From: Rana temporaria
Lineage: Eukaryota; Chordata; Amphibia; Anura; Ranidae
Reading direction: 5' to 3'
NCBI RefSeq assembly: GCF_905171775.1
Contig: NC_053493.1
Location: 248,650,438 to 248,714,437, forward strand
DNA: 64,000 nucleotides
Shown here: positions 23,102 to 33,776 of the stretch, one piece after another
Layout: the number at the start of each line of letters is the position of its first letter
How positions within the stretch are numbered: the stretch's first letter is position 1
Notes under the pieces: generated by a model
Told to the model about the DNA's origin: nothing
The model's input: only the letters and a program-made list of their open reading frames with translations
Databases searched by the model: none
Program-made: the position numbers and the translations under genes

Positions 23102-23538
23102 TGCCCCGTACACACCATCACTTTATGTGATGAAAAAAAACGACATTTTCTGTGAAGTAAAAAATTACGTTTTTGAAACTTCAATTTTCAAAGACGAAGT
23201 TGCCTACACACCATCGTTTTTCTCACAATGTTCTAGCAAAGCGAGGTTACGTTCCACCACGTTTTTCCATTGAAGCTTGCTTCATAAGTAGCTTCTGGGC
23301 ATGCGCGGATGAAAAAACGTCGTTTTAAACAACGTTTTTGCTACACACGGTCAATTTCTGTGAAGTAAAAGTTGACGTTTTGAAAAACGACACATAAAAT
23401 TGAAGCATGCTTCAATTTTTTTTGGTCGTTTTTTAGAAGACATAAAACAACGTTTTCCCCCACACACGGTCAATTAAAGTGACGTTTTTAAAAACGTCAT
23501 TTTTTTTCATCACATAAAGTGATGGTGTGTACGGGGCA
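23102..23538. mobile_element. Harbinger MITE sharing TIR with the 54-60 kb element
   Basis: Ends TGCCCCGTACACACCATCAC and the reverse complement at the right, continuing inward as a 31-bp inverted repeat that differs from the 54173-60093 element at four positions (CACCATCRCTTTNTGYGATG core). Flanks TTA (23099-23101) and TAA (23539-23541). The interior contains AAGCTTGCTTCATAAGTAGC and repeated AAAACGACG motifs. No gene. Confidence 0.85.
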
Positions 23539-23743
23539 TAAGGGTTTGGCTGTGCATTAGGTTGATAACTTACACTATTTACTGAAATCAAGCTAAAGAT
23601 TACATCCTTGGAACATGAGCATTTAAAACTAGAAATGGCAGATCTCATATTTCTTTCCTCCATGTTTGTTTAACGCTTCTCTGCGGACTTGAATGGTATA
23701 AGGAGAACGTTCATGAAAATGTTGGATGATTTCCTTTTCTAAT

Positions 23744-24270
23744 TACCGTATATACTCGAGTATAAGCCGACACGAATATAAGCCGAGGCACCTAATTTTT
23801 CCACAAAAAACTGGGAAAACGTATTGACTCGAGTATAAGCCTAGGGTGGGAAATGCAGCAGCTACTGGTAAACAATGCCCATCTGCAGCCTAACTGTGCC
23901 CATCTGCAGCTTCACTGTGCCCATCTTCAGCCTCACTGTGCCCATCTGCAGCCTCACTGTGCCCATCTGCAGCCTCTCTGTGCCCATCTACAGCCTTTCT
24001 GTGCTCATTTGCAGCCTCACTGTGCCCATCTGCAGCCTCACTGTGCCCATTTGCAGCCTCATGTACCTTTGATTACGGTCTCCTGCTGTGTCATGCAGCC
24101 TTAACTGTTCGGTGGCTGTCCAATGTAACAAAGCCCCGCCTCCTCCTCGTCCATGATAGATGGAACACCGATTCAGTTTCCCAGCTTTGTATCAGTGTTC
24201 AGTGTTCCGTCTATCATGGACGAGGAGGAGGCGGGGCTTTTGTTACAGTGGACGGCCGGCCGTCGAACAG
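23744..24270. repeat. CGTATATACTCGAG repeat with satellite and palindrome
   Basis: Begins TACCGTATATACTCGAGTAT and AAGCCGA, a terminus widespread in vertebrate repeats. At 23876-24062 there are about nine tandem copies of a 21-bp unit (GCCCATCTGCAGCCTCACTG plus T). At 24103-24272 an inverted repeat pairs AACTGTTC, then TAACAAAGCCCCGCCTCCTC, with GAGGAGGCGGGGCTTTTGTTA and GAACAGTT. The borders between these parts are not resolved. No gene. Confidence 0.65.
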
Positions 24271-24274
24271 TTAA

Positions 24275-24620
24275 AGGGGTTGTAAAGGTTTGTTTTTTTA
24301 TTTTCTAAATAGGTTCCTTTAAGCTAGTGCATTATTGGTTCACTTACCTTTTCCTTCAATTTCCCTTCCAAATGTTTTTTTTTCTTTGTTTTCTTTGTCT
24401 GAATTTCTCACTTCCTGTTCCTCCTCAGTAAGCTGTTCAGTAAGCTGTTCTGGCTGACTAAACACCGCTCGGATGATGGTTTACTGAGGAGAAACAGGAA
24501 GTGAGAAATTCAGGCAAAGGAAAAAAAACATTTAGAAGGAAAATGGAAGGAAAAGGTAAGTGAGCCAACAATGTACTAGCTTAAAGGAACCTATTTAGAA
24601 AATAAAAAACAAACCTTTAG
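24275..24620. mobile_element. T2/Kolobok-like TTAA MITE, right end truncated
   Basis: Left end TTAA-AGGGGTTGTAAAGGTTTG, mirrored at the right only as CAAACCTTTAG, so the last ~10 bp and the right TTAA are gone. The interior is a foldback (CACTTCCTGTTCCTCCTCAGTA mirrored by TACTGAGGAGAAACAGGAAGTG in shorter blocks). Same family as 45458-45908. Confidence 0.75.
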
Positions 24621-24699
24621 GGCCAGCTGGTAACAGTGCTGTTTAGCCATGACTGTTTCACAAACTGCTGAGCCTCCCTCTTTCCTTTTTGACTTGCAG

Positions 24700-24760
24700 A
24701 CTCAGAGACTGAGTGTGCTCACCAGGGCAGACCATTTACCACTGCTGTGCTGCCATATGG
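24700..24760 (+). other. Candidate host exon (61 nt)
   Basis: A strong pyrimidine tract ending TTGACTTGCAG (24689-24699) precedes 61 nt, followed directly by the consensus donor GTAAGT (24761-24766). One frame is fully open and would encode SETECAHQGRPFTTAVLPYG; another frame is also open. It lies outside every transposon I could delimit. I do not recognise the peptide, and neighbouring exons were not found. This could be a chance pair of splice-like signals. Confidence 0.3.
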
Positions 24761-25475
24761 GTAAGTGTGTGAGACACTGGCAAAGTTAATGACTGGGTTA
24801 CTATTTTCCACTGCTTGGTACTGACAGCCTGAAGGGTTACCCGGCACCACAACATGACTACCAGCGTCAGGTTGGACTGTCTGCTACCCTCAGTGCCCTG
24901 GCCCAGTTTTATTGTGTTGAAAAGGTATTGATAATCCTTAATTACACATTTACTGTTCAGATTAACCCCAAGTTCACATCTTTGCTGGTTCCGGTAGCTG
25001 TGCTTGCTCAGGCACAGCAGCCCATCCAAATGGGCTGCTGCTCCTGCTGAAAATACAGGGAAAAAGTCCCTGCGCTTTTTCCAAAAACGCAGTTGCAGTG
25101 GGGGTGCAATTATATTGCACATAGTGGCCCCAAACCTCCTCTTCTATTTGTGCGTGGTCCCCTGATGGCAATCTTGGCTCCTCCTCTTCTCTGTGTGCCT
25201 CTATAGCAACCTGCTTGCTATGGGGACACACAGTGTGTGCATGCTCACTCCAGAGCTGTGTGTATCTATGGAACGTAGCATAGACACACATAGCATGGCT
25301 TAGCCCCCCACCCCCATTCCTCCTCACAGCATTTCTTTGACAACAGCTGCCTAAATCCCTGTGTAAAGAGGAAGAAAGTAGACAAGAGATCCAGCCATAC
25401 ACAGCTCTGGATCGATTGAGGACTCATTAGGGAGGTGGGGGAGGACAGAAATCTGTAAAACATTTTTTACCCTAA

Positions 25476-25792
25476 GGGCCCTTTCACACTGGTGCATTTT
25501 TGCGGTAAAAATACCGCTATTAAAACGCCCATAAAACGTTCCCCATGCCCTCTCCATTGAAATTAATTAAAAACCGCTGTAAAACCGCGGTAAAAATGCG
25601 GTAAAAACGCTGTAAAAACGGAGCGTTAAAATCGCGGTAAAACACCGCGATTTTACCGCGTTTTTACCGCGATTTTACCACGTTTTTACCACGTTTTTAA
25701 TTCATTTCAATGGAGAGGGGCATGGGGAGCGTTTTAATAGCGCTATTTTTACCGCAAAAACGCGGCAAAAACGCACCAGTGTGAAAGGGCCC
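25476..25792. mobile_element. Palindromic Harbinger-type MITE (GGGCCCTTTCACACT)
   Basis: 317 bp with perfect inverted ends GGGCCCTTTCACACTGGTGC, flanked by TAA on both sides (25473-25475, 25793-25795). The whole interior is built from mirrored ACCGCGGTAAAA/TTTTACCGCG motifs, giving a foldback with dense repeats. Confidence 0.9.
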
Positions 25793-26180
25793 TAATGCAG
25801 GGAATACACTAAGGTAAATAACATTTTGGCTTTAGAACCACTTTTATGTTACCCTACGCATCTCCTAAGCAGCAGTGCATTTTCCTCTGAGGGTGCAGGA
25901 AGGCATGCGATTACATGGCTTTCTGCCCCCACTCAGATGTGAGCCTTGTTTTAAAAAAAGTCAGTATATGCCTGGCTAGTAATTTTTCAGTTGTTTTTTT
26001 TCATTCTGTGATTAAATGAAAATTAAGCATGTGTAAACACTGCACAGTAGTAGTTTGTGTGCTGGACTCTGCACAGTACCACTTCTCTTGTTCTGTATGC
26101 TGGATGTAATTTTTTAATATCTGTTCATATTCTGTATGTATGGGCTTTGCACAGTACCACTTCTCTTGCCCTGTATACTA

Positions 26181-26888
26181 GGGGCCAGGTTCTCTAAGAT
26201 CCTGTGGCGGCGTCTCGTAAGCTATTTACACTACGCCGCCCCAACTTACAGGAGCAAGTGCTGTATTCCCCAAACACTTGCTCCGTAGTTTGGGGCGGCG
26301 TAGTGTAATTGGCCCAGCGTATCCCCGCGTAATTCCAAGGGGGCGGCTTGTATTTAAATTAAGCGCGCCCCCGTGCCGTTGGAACTGCGCATGCGCCGGG
26401 CTTAAAATAGCCCAGTGTGCATGCCCCAGTTCTCGACGGAAAACGTCAATGACGCCGACGTGTGCGCCATTGACGTAAAGTCGTATTCAAGAACGACTTA
26501 GTAAAACGACGTACCCGATGGGAAAAGAAGACGCGGACCCGACGCCATACTTAACATGGCATACGTGGGACTGGCGTAAGGTTACCCCTCATATAGCAGG
26601 GGTAACCTTACACTTATGCAAACGACGTTAGCGATGGTTACGCGACGAGATTTTGTTTGGGAATCGGCGTTTCAGGCTCATTTGCATAAACAAATGAGAC
26701 CTGAACGTAAACGCCACCTAGCGGCCGGCGGCGAATTACATTTAGGATCCGACAGTGTAAGTGACTTACACTAGTCGGATCCTAGCCTAAATCCGGCGTA
26801 TCTTGTTTTGTGAATACAAAATAATGATACGCCGGCGGGAAATTCGATTTACGCCGGTGTATCAGTAGACTTGTTTGAGAATATGGCC
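26181..26888. mobile_element. ~708-bp Harbinger MITE (GGGGCCAGGTTC ends)
   Basis: Left GGGGCCAGGTTCTC and right GAGAATATGGCC, flanked by CTA (26178-26180, 26889-26891). The tandem-array context allows the uninterrupted site CTGTATACTAGGTG to be rebuilt. GC-rich body with GCGTAA/TTACGC motifs as in the other ~700-bp copies. Confidence 0.8.
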
Positions 26889-26990
26889 CTAGGTGTATTT
26901 CTTGGTATTTGTTCTTATTTGTATGTAAGGACTCTGCACAGTACCACTTACCTTGTCCTGTATGCTGGGTGTAATTTTCAATACCTGTTA

Positions 26991-28171
26991 GACATGTGCA
27001 TACGTTTTCGTCCGAATGCATTTTTGTCAGAATTTCAGGTATTTTTGTTATCGTTTTAACAAATGATAACGAAAGCGCAGAATCCGAAATCCGATAGATC
27101 CGACATAAAACATGAATCAGAATCAGATATCGATGAAACTGACTTTCATCAGTTAAAAAAACGATCGTGTCAGAACACGGTGACGTAAAACACAACAATG
27201 TGCTGGGAAAAATTAAGTTCAATGCTTCCTAGCATGCGTCGACTTGATTCTGAGCATGCGTTAATATTTAACCGATGGATTTCCTCACAGACAATCGTTT
27301 TTTTCTATAGTTTTTTTAACCATCAGATAATTTTAAAACGGGTTCTAAGTTTTTTCACTGATGGGAAAAAAAACTGATGGGGCCCACACACGATCGGTTC
27401 GTCTGATAAAAACGGTCCATCAGACCATTTTCATCAGACGAACCGATCGTGTGTACGCGGCATCAGATATAGATAGAAGATTCGACATGACTCTGACAAT
27501 AGCGATCTGTGTCTATCGAATCTGTGGTCGAATGTGCCTAATTTTAACCCTATTAGTCCAAGATTATTATTAAAGATTCCACATACAGAGAAAAGATTCC
27601 ACATACAGAGAAAAGATTTGACATAGAAAAAAGATTAGACATTAAGGAGACAATAGCAAAAAAGGTCAAACGTACCTAACCTAACTCTATTAGGCCAAGA
27701 TTATTCTACATTGAGAGAAAAGATTCGATATTATGGAGACATGAAGATTCAAACAAAGCAGCTAAAAACATACGATTGCCTCAAGCAGACATTTATGGTC
27801 AAATGCTCCGCCCATAGACTATAGAAGAATTCTAATGTTGGTTGACTACTAATAATAATTTATAAATATAATTATTGCTAGTGCCATACAACATTAGAAT
27901 TCTACTATAGCTTGTAGGCGTAACATTTGACCGGAAATGTACGATTGCGGCGTTGTATAGTTTAGCTGCTCTGTCGAATCTTCTTAGAACATTCGATAGA
28001 CACCATAAGCCTTCAATGACAGATTCTACCTTAATTCATTTGGATTTTCGGACAAATGCATTTTTTAACGAAACAAAATGAATAAAAAACGAATTTCAGG
28101 AGTAACTAAATAAAAAATTTTTTGGGACGAAAACAAAATTCCAAAACAAAATATTTCAGTGTGCACATGTC
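26991..28171. mobile_element. TA-flanked element with GACATGTGCA ends
   Basis: Inverted ends GACATGTGCA / TGCACATGTC with TA on each side (26989-26990, 28172-28173), which suits the Tc1/mariner superfamily. A second copy in the opposite orientation lies at 37602-38731. Both share CGAATG/ATTCGA-rich subterminal regions and a central CAACATTAGAATTCTACTAT hairpin arm. A truncated Harbinger MITE sits inside at about 27125-27462. Confidence 0.7.
27125..27462. mobile_element. Harbinger MITE, left end missing
   Basis: The right terminus is intact: GATCGTGTGTACGCGGCA. The body matches 3026-3436 (GGTGACGTAAAACACAAC, AAGTTCAATGCTTCC, then the GTCGACTTGATTC stretch). The expected left GTACACACGA end is absent, with only about 30 degenerate bases before the shared body. 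Flank TCA at the right matches TCA before 27125, but this is not conclusive. Confidence 0.65.
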
Positions 28172-28285
28172 TAATATTTGTTCATATTCTGTATGTATGG
28201 GCTCTGCACAGTACCACTTCTCTTGTCCTGTACACTGGGTGTATTTTATTTAAAAATACTTTTACCTGCTGCTGAACCCCCCCAG

Positions 28286-28372
28286 AACAGAAAATAATCT
28301 ATGGCCCCGGTGGATGAAATAGACACCTTAGATGAACTCCTAGCATCTGCATTAACTTTGCCAATAGAGAAG
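28286..28372 (+). other. Candidate host exon with start codon
   Basis: Acceptor-like CTGAACCCCCCCAG (28272-28285) is followed by an 87-nt segment that ends at a donor GTAAAA (28373-28378). An ATG at 28301, with an in-frame stop just upstream, opens 24 codons to the donor in phase 0: MAPVDEIDTLDELLASALTL then PIEK. The peptide is acidic with an amphipathic helix pattern and looks protein-like. I do not recognise it. It is not in the frame that would follow 24700-24760, so at most one of the two candidates can be coding as drawn within one transcript. Confidence 0.35.
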
Positions 28373-28724
28373 GTAAAATGTTAAACGGTTGCACTCATTT
28401 ATTTCACCACAGTGACTCATTTCAAAGCAATAAATTATTATTATACTTCTGTATGTAACGAAAAAGTCAAATGTAATCCTTAACCACTTCTGCCCCGTCT
28501 ATAGTAATATGACTGCCAAGCGAGAGTGCTGCCATCCCCAGTGGACCTCACATTACGTCCTCCAAGGATTGCGCCACGGGCTGCGCTTCAGAGAGATCTG
28601 TCACCCACTGTGCCCAGTGGACAAATCAGTGTACCAGGCCAATGCATCTCAGTGGAGGAGGGCATGGCTGAGTTCCTGCACCTATGAGCTAAAAAAAGGC
28701 CTTGGATTTATTTATATAGTCTTA

Positions 28725-28965
28725 GGCCTCGTACACACGACCAAGTTTCTCAGCAAAAAGAAACTTGCTGGTATTTTTTTTGTGTACACTTTTCGACGAG
28801 TAAACTGTCGAGGATCTCATTGAGCCAAAAAGAGAGCATGTCTTCTTTTTCCTCGACGGGAATGGGGAAATTTGGCTCGCCGAGATCCTCGACAGCCTAA
28901 CAAGGAACTCGACGAGCAAAACGATGTGTTTCGCCCGTCGAGTTTCTCGGTCATGTGTACGAGGC
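28725..28965. mobile_element. Short Harbinger-type MITE (GGCCTCGTACACACGACC)
   Basis: Left GGCCTCGTACACACGACC and right TCATGTGTACGAGGC; flanks TTA (28722-28724) and TTC (28966-28968), one mismatch. Interior mirror pair TCGACGAG / CTCGTCGA. Same subgroup as 38065-38335. Confidence 0.75.
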
Positions 28966-29151
28966 TTCACAAATGCAACCATTCCTTTGAGGTTAACCAT
29001 AATGTTGATACGGCCTGCAATGAAATAGAGTTTGACATCCCTGATCTATAGCATTAGCTGCTCACTGAAAGCTTTTATTTATTATCTGGAACTTTGCTTT
29101 GGCATAACTATAACAAATATCTTTTTAGCTAAAGTGTATGTAAACCATAAC

Positions 29152-29646
29152 TAGGGATGAGTTTCAGTTTTGCCACTACTATGGATTATTGGTGAATCTC
29201 TGGAATTCGCAAAGTTTGCAAACTTAACATTTTTGGATAAAAACTTTACAGGTTTGGAACCCGGAAATAAAGAAGAGCCTATAATTTTCATTTGACCCTG
29301 TTTATGGTGAGTCATAAGAGGCAGCAATTCTGCCCACTTTCTATAAAATGGTGTGTTCACAGAAGCCATACTGTTAGTGTGTATATGGGAGCGTTGGCAA
29401 TTCTATGTGGGGAGATATACTATTTCTGTTTTTTGTTTTTAATTTTGGCATTGGCACATGTCCCAATGGCCAACTTTACATGCCTTTGCTTGAAAATAAC
29501 TTGCTTTTTAACCCTCAAAAGGACCAGAATAACAACCCCCCCCCCCCTTCATAGATTTCAATAAGGTTCACTGCAAATGTCATAAACTTCCAGCAAGAAT
29601 TGTGAAACTGTTGGATGACCAAAGCCAAATAGATTTGCTCATCCCT
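29152..29646. mobile_element. TIR element of the CTAGGGATGAG family
   Basis: TAGGGATGAG at the left, CTCATCCCTA at the right. The ends are short and the interior is not palindromic. The family recurs as a half-copy at 22370-22385. Superfamily not assigned. An interior C-run lies at 29538-29548. Confidence 0.5.
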
Positions 29647-29649
29647 AAC

Positions 29650-30660
29650 CCTAACAGTGGACTTATGTTGGCTCCCCTTTTTTTCTGTTAAATACAAAAT
29701 CAAAGGCATTTTGTTATATCTATAACACAAGTGCAGAAAATACCTGTTGATGCTACCAAAATTCCAGTGGGCCAAGGACAGGAAGTGTGTTAGGCCAGAA
29801 CACCAGGTGAAAAACAAGGAAAAAAGCCGCAACAAAAAGGCAGACACTGCATCTGATAACTGATTAGCTACAATGCATTATTTTGTTATAGGGTTTATAC
29901 ACACTTAGGATCCTAGACTACGACATGGACATGTATCATTCAAATGAGCATGAAATTAAATTGATGTGGGGGGATAGAGAAAACAACATTGATGCAGTAG
30001 TGCATGCATTAGCATTTAATAGTGCTTTAAATTAAAAATCTAAAAACCAGTGGTGACACTCTGACAAAATAGTAAACAAGATACAAACTGAGCTATTGCA
30101 CAACTATTACATGTGCTAATTATACATCACAGGACCTTTGAAGGTTGAAAGAGTGGTTTAAAATAGAAAAACACAAGAAACATAAGCTAGTGCTTTAAAA
30201 AAAATATAACTCTTTAATAAATTATTATTATGCACATCAAGCATAACCAATACTCATCTGTGTGTTTAGATATTTAATTTGTAACACCTAAGTAAACACT
30301 GTGGTTGATTTACTAATGGAGTAGAATGTTCACTTAGCCTATGAAACATCGCTCATGACTTCACTTCAATCACCCCATCATGTGCAAAAGCAATACTTTT
30401 TTAACAATGGACATTCACCTTCTTTATTAAATAAACTGCATTGTCACACACTGTTTTTAAATGTTTAAACCCATAAACTCTATTCAAAATATTTAAGACA
30501 GTTGTTTAACAATGGAACAGTTGCCCTTTGGCAACATCGCCTATGCTGCTCAAGGATCCACATGGTTGCATGTGGCAGGAATCGTAATAGCGAACCCAAG
30601 CAGTTTTTCATATTATTCCTCTGTTTAGGAACATTTCATGTAAACCCCTGTTGTGATTTC
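29650..30660. other. No gene or clear repeat seen
   Basis: AT-rich stretch without recognisable ends, arrays or coding signal. Confidence 0.4.
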
Positions 30661-30664
30661 CAAG

Positions 30665-31440
30665 CAGTGGTGGCCCATCCATGCAGGGCGCAGGGGCCCC
30701 CCAATCAATGTACCACTCCCTAACCTACATGCAGGCCATGAATAAGCACTGATTTTGTGCGAAACGTCAGCTGTCCCCTGTTACTGTTGCTGTGATCTGG
30801 TAATGCTTTTGCTGTTCATTTAATAAAAGACAACCTGTACGGTTTTTGGAGTGCGGCCATCCATCCTTCATTCAACCTTTATGCTTGCCTAGTGCACCGC
30901 CAGCACCCTTGGAATCCTGTACCAGTGTATGACCATATAGTAGACCCACCTGGAGCGGTGACTTTCTTTCTTCTGCATGCAGGGCGCTTGACGCATTATT
31001 CACTGTTTTTTTTTTGGGCACATAATAAGAGCCCGAGGCGCTAATTGGCTTCAAAAAAGGGTGGGCCCGGGGCACAGAGCACTTAGCCCTGAGACTACCC
31101 AGTTGTGTGACAATAGTAAATGAAATCTCGCTATTGTCTTCCTGATTCACCTCCCAGACATTCAGGAAGCCCAATTGGTCAGGACCCACTTCCTGTTTGG
31201 CCAGAAAGAGAAGACTATCTGTTTGGCCGGGAGGAAAAGCCTGTCTATTCGGCCGGGAGAAGCCTGTCTGTTCAGCCGGGAGAAGCCTGTCTGTTTGGTC
31301 GGGAGAAGCCCGGCTTTTCCCTTGGCTGGAGCGAGGAGCAGCATCCCTACCCCTCCTCATCTCATAAAGTATGGCCGCCTTCCTGTCCATCACCTGCGTG
31401 CGGGGGGGAGATGGTGGAGGCAGCGGCGGTGCTACTGAGG
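30665..31440 (+). mobile_element. hAT left portion, interrupted
   Basis: CAGTGGTGGCCCATCCATGC at 30665 is the left end of the same hAT family as 50208 (CAGTGGCGGTTCGTCCAT). After a 296-bp insertion the hAT body resumes with a T-run and GGGCAC, then GGGGCACAGAGCACTTAG, matching 12240-12340. GCCGGGAGAAGCCTGTCTGT repeats follow (31225-31320). No CCGCCACTG right end was found, so it is truncated. Confidence 0.55.
30692..30987 (+). mobile_element. Penelope-like fragment with 12-bp duplication
   Basis: CATGCAGGGCGC occurs at 30680-30691 and again at 30976-30987, bracketing a segment that contains TGATTTTGTGCGAAACGTCA and GGAGTGCGGCCATCC. These resemble Penelope-like terminal regions ('gaaacg...' followed by 'ggagtgcgg'). 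The duplication length fits target-primed insertion rather than a DNA transposon. Confidence 0.5.
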
Positions 31441-31689
31441 GGTTTTAATGTTATTGTGTTTTATCGTGTTTGCTTGCAGGTATGTTATCTTACTGTTATA
31501 CTGTACTATTACTGTGATTTATGCTATAATGTAATGTTTTATTGTTACTGTGTTTTATTGTGTTTGCTTTGAAGGTATGTCCTACTGTTATACTGTACTC
31601 AAAAGGGGGGAGAAGTAGGCACAGTTGCTGAAGCTGTCTTCCTACAACAACAGGGAAAGAATGGGCTCGGTACCAATGAGTGCAAATAG

Positions 31690-33213
31690 ACTTTGAATAA
31701 AACTATTATTTATTACATATAAAAAGCACATATAATTACAAAACTCAAAACATTAAAGAAGAAAGGAAAGTTGATACAGTATACATATATGTGTAGACTT
31801 CCAGGTAAATTGCTGATTATGGATATTGCTCACAGATTATATAATCCTCCAAAAGTTTCACGATCAAAGAACCGCTTCGTCAGGGGGATAAATCTATAAG
31901 ATAAATTACATATCTGAAAAGCTATAAAAAAAACATGGCAGAAAAAATACATTTACACAAAAAATATATCAAAAAGAATGTGTGTAACGGATACAGCAAA
32001 GACAGTTGCTTACCAATAAGTCCAAGGCCAGGGGCGTACTTCAATCACCGCTGGATTCATGCGATGATGTCACAGGGTCTGGCTCCCCGCACTACACGTG
32101 CATGAACCCACGCTGACATGCAAGCGCGCATCATATATGTCAAATGAGCAGAGGGGCCAAAAATAATGATGATACAAGTGTGGGGCGTTCTTCCTAAGAG
32201 AGGGCTGCCCCCACCAGGGGAGTCCCATGTCCACCAGTGTTGGGAATAAAGAATGATAGAGCAGGAATGACCAATAGGACTCTCAGGTAGAAACAGGATT
32301 CAGATTAATGATACATGAAATTCAAGGCAGTTATATTTGAGAAAGGCATAATATAAATACTTAAACAACATATAGGATTTGTGTAAAAAAAAAAATAGGG
32401 GGGAAGAAGAATTGTGATTTAACGTTGTGGCCTCTATTGAACAATGTAGGGGCAGGTGATGACTAGATGAAAGGGACCAGAGGGGCATTTGCAACACCAA
32501 TCCGAAGAACAGGAGAAAGGAAAAAAGGGAGGGGAGAGGGGAAAAAGGAGAGGGGAGGGGAATTGGGAGGAAGGGGAAGGGGGAGAGAAAACCTCACAGA
32601 AAAAGTTTGTAAGAAATCATTTCATTTAAACCTGGAGGGGGTGGTGACATGAGGCATTCAATCCACATTGTTTCTTGTAAAATAATTCTGTCCCAGTCAC
32701 CCCCTCTTGGGATCTCCAATTCTTTGATGGAGATGTTCATGAATAGTCTTGCCCATGTAAAAAGGATTGCATTTGCAGGTCATTAAATAAATCACCCCAT
32801 TGTACCACAATTTGAAGAGGTGCGTGGGACAAAAGTTTCTCCATTAGGTAATTGGTATTTTGTACCTTCAAGAATCCAGGGGCAACGTGGACATTGGCCA
32901 CATTAAAAAGTTCCACACGGTCCAGTCAAGGTTTGTTCTGGAATCTTATAATGGCTATTAGTCAGGCGGTCTCTTAGAGAGGAGGCTCTCTGGAACACAA
33001 GTTCAGTAGTGGGTCTTACATGTCTATTCAGCACATGGTGGTCTGTAAGTAGATGCCAGTGTTTGGACAAGATATTTCTAAGTTGATGATGGAGGGCAGA
33101 GTATTTGGTGATGAACTTGACTGTATCAGCTTGTTGTGGTTTTGGAGTGTTATAAAGCAATGAGTTTCTAGTACGTGCTAGAGCTTGGTTAAATGATTTT
33201 CTTAAGTTGGTGC
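31690..33213 (-). mobile_element. 5'-truncated Penelope-like retroelement
   Basis: Coding remnant at 33213-32594 followed on the minus strand by a non-coding tail containing GAAGCGGTTCTTTGATCGTG and an A/T-rich 3' region. The upstream reverse transcriptase is missing, so only the linker and endonuclease part survives. Left border approximate. Confidence 0.75.
32594..33213 (-). pseudogene. Penelope-like protein C-terminus with GIY-YIG domain
   Basis: Penelope-like elements encode a reverse transcriptase fused to a GIY-YIG endonuclease that nicks target DNA. From 33213 the frame reads FNQALARTRNSLLYN, then FITKYSALHHQLRNILSKHW, the conserved linker after RT. After GTF an in-frame stop (about 32903) interrupts, then CGQCPRCPW preserves the CxxCxxC motif. 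A frameshift leads to GVIYLMTCKCNPFYMGKT (about 32795-32740), the GIY-YIG core in degenerate form (VIY / FYMGKT). The C-terminus WIECLMSPPPPGLNEMISYK, ending LFL-stop at 32594, matches the family's usual tail. Stop and frameshift make it dead. Assignment as Penelope-like is confident; the subgroup is not. Confidence 0.85.
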
Positions 33214-33776
33214 AGGACTAACCTCTTAGGAGGAGGCGATCTCGTAAGGAGTTTGCGTGGATCCGAAAATCTGCCTCTGTGGTTCAGTTCCTATGTAGGC
33301 GCAAATATTACGAGTACGGTATACTATGTACCAATGATTGTGGATGAGCACTAGAAGCATGCAATAGCGTATTGTCAGCTGTGGGCTTGCGGTTTGTAAC
33401 AAGGCAGACTGCCGTTCTGTCAGTACAGAAGACATGGATCCTGCCTTCCTGTGAAGCAGAAACACTGATCTATGTCTTCCACAAGTAAAAGCACCTCCCC
33501 CACTACTCTGAAACATTATCAAGGCACACAGTAAACCCTTTGATCGCCCTTGATGTTAACCCCTTCCCTGCCAGAGTCATTGGTGATGGTGCATATTTTT
33601 AGCACTGATCACTGTAATAACGTTACTGGTCCCCAAAAAAGTGTTGAAAGTGTCAATCAGGTCTCCGGTTTGTCTGCCACAATATTGCAGTCTCGCTATA
33701 AATCGCTGATCGCCGCCATTACTCGTAAAAAAGATAATACAAAAAATAAAAGTACCCCATAGTTGGTAGACACTAT

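Larger units (their letters stand above)
26057..28250 (+). repeat. 78-bp tandem array broken by two transposons
   Basis: Four copies of a unit starting near CTCTGCACAGTACCACTTCT and continuing CTTGTCCTGTATGCTGG. GCACAG anchors fall at 26071, 26149, 26936 and 28206. The first spacing is 78 bp. Removing the MITE (26181-26888 plus 3-bp duplication) gives 76 bp for the second. Removing the element at 26991-28171 plus a TA gives about 87 bp for the third. So it was one continuous array before the insertions. Confidence 0.8.

Noticed and set aside
23853..24104. Plus-strand HLQPHCA repeat frames
   Set aside because: 21-bp tandem repeat read in two frames; not a gene.
31120..31572. 150-codon plus-strand open frame with repeated LFGREK
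   Set aside because: Driven by the GCCGGGAGAAGCCTGTCTGT repeats in the hAT remnant.
33226..33522. 98-codon minus-strand open frame next to the Penelope-like remnant
   Set aside because: Sequence belongs to the TTAA-family repeat and shows no similarity to the Penelope reverse transcriptase.
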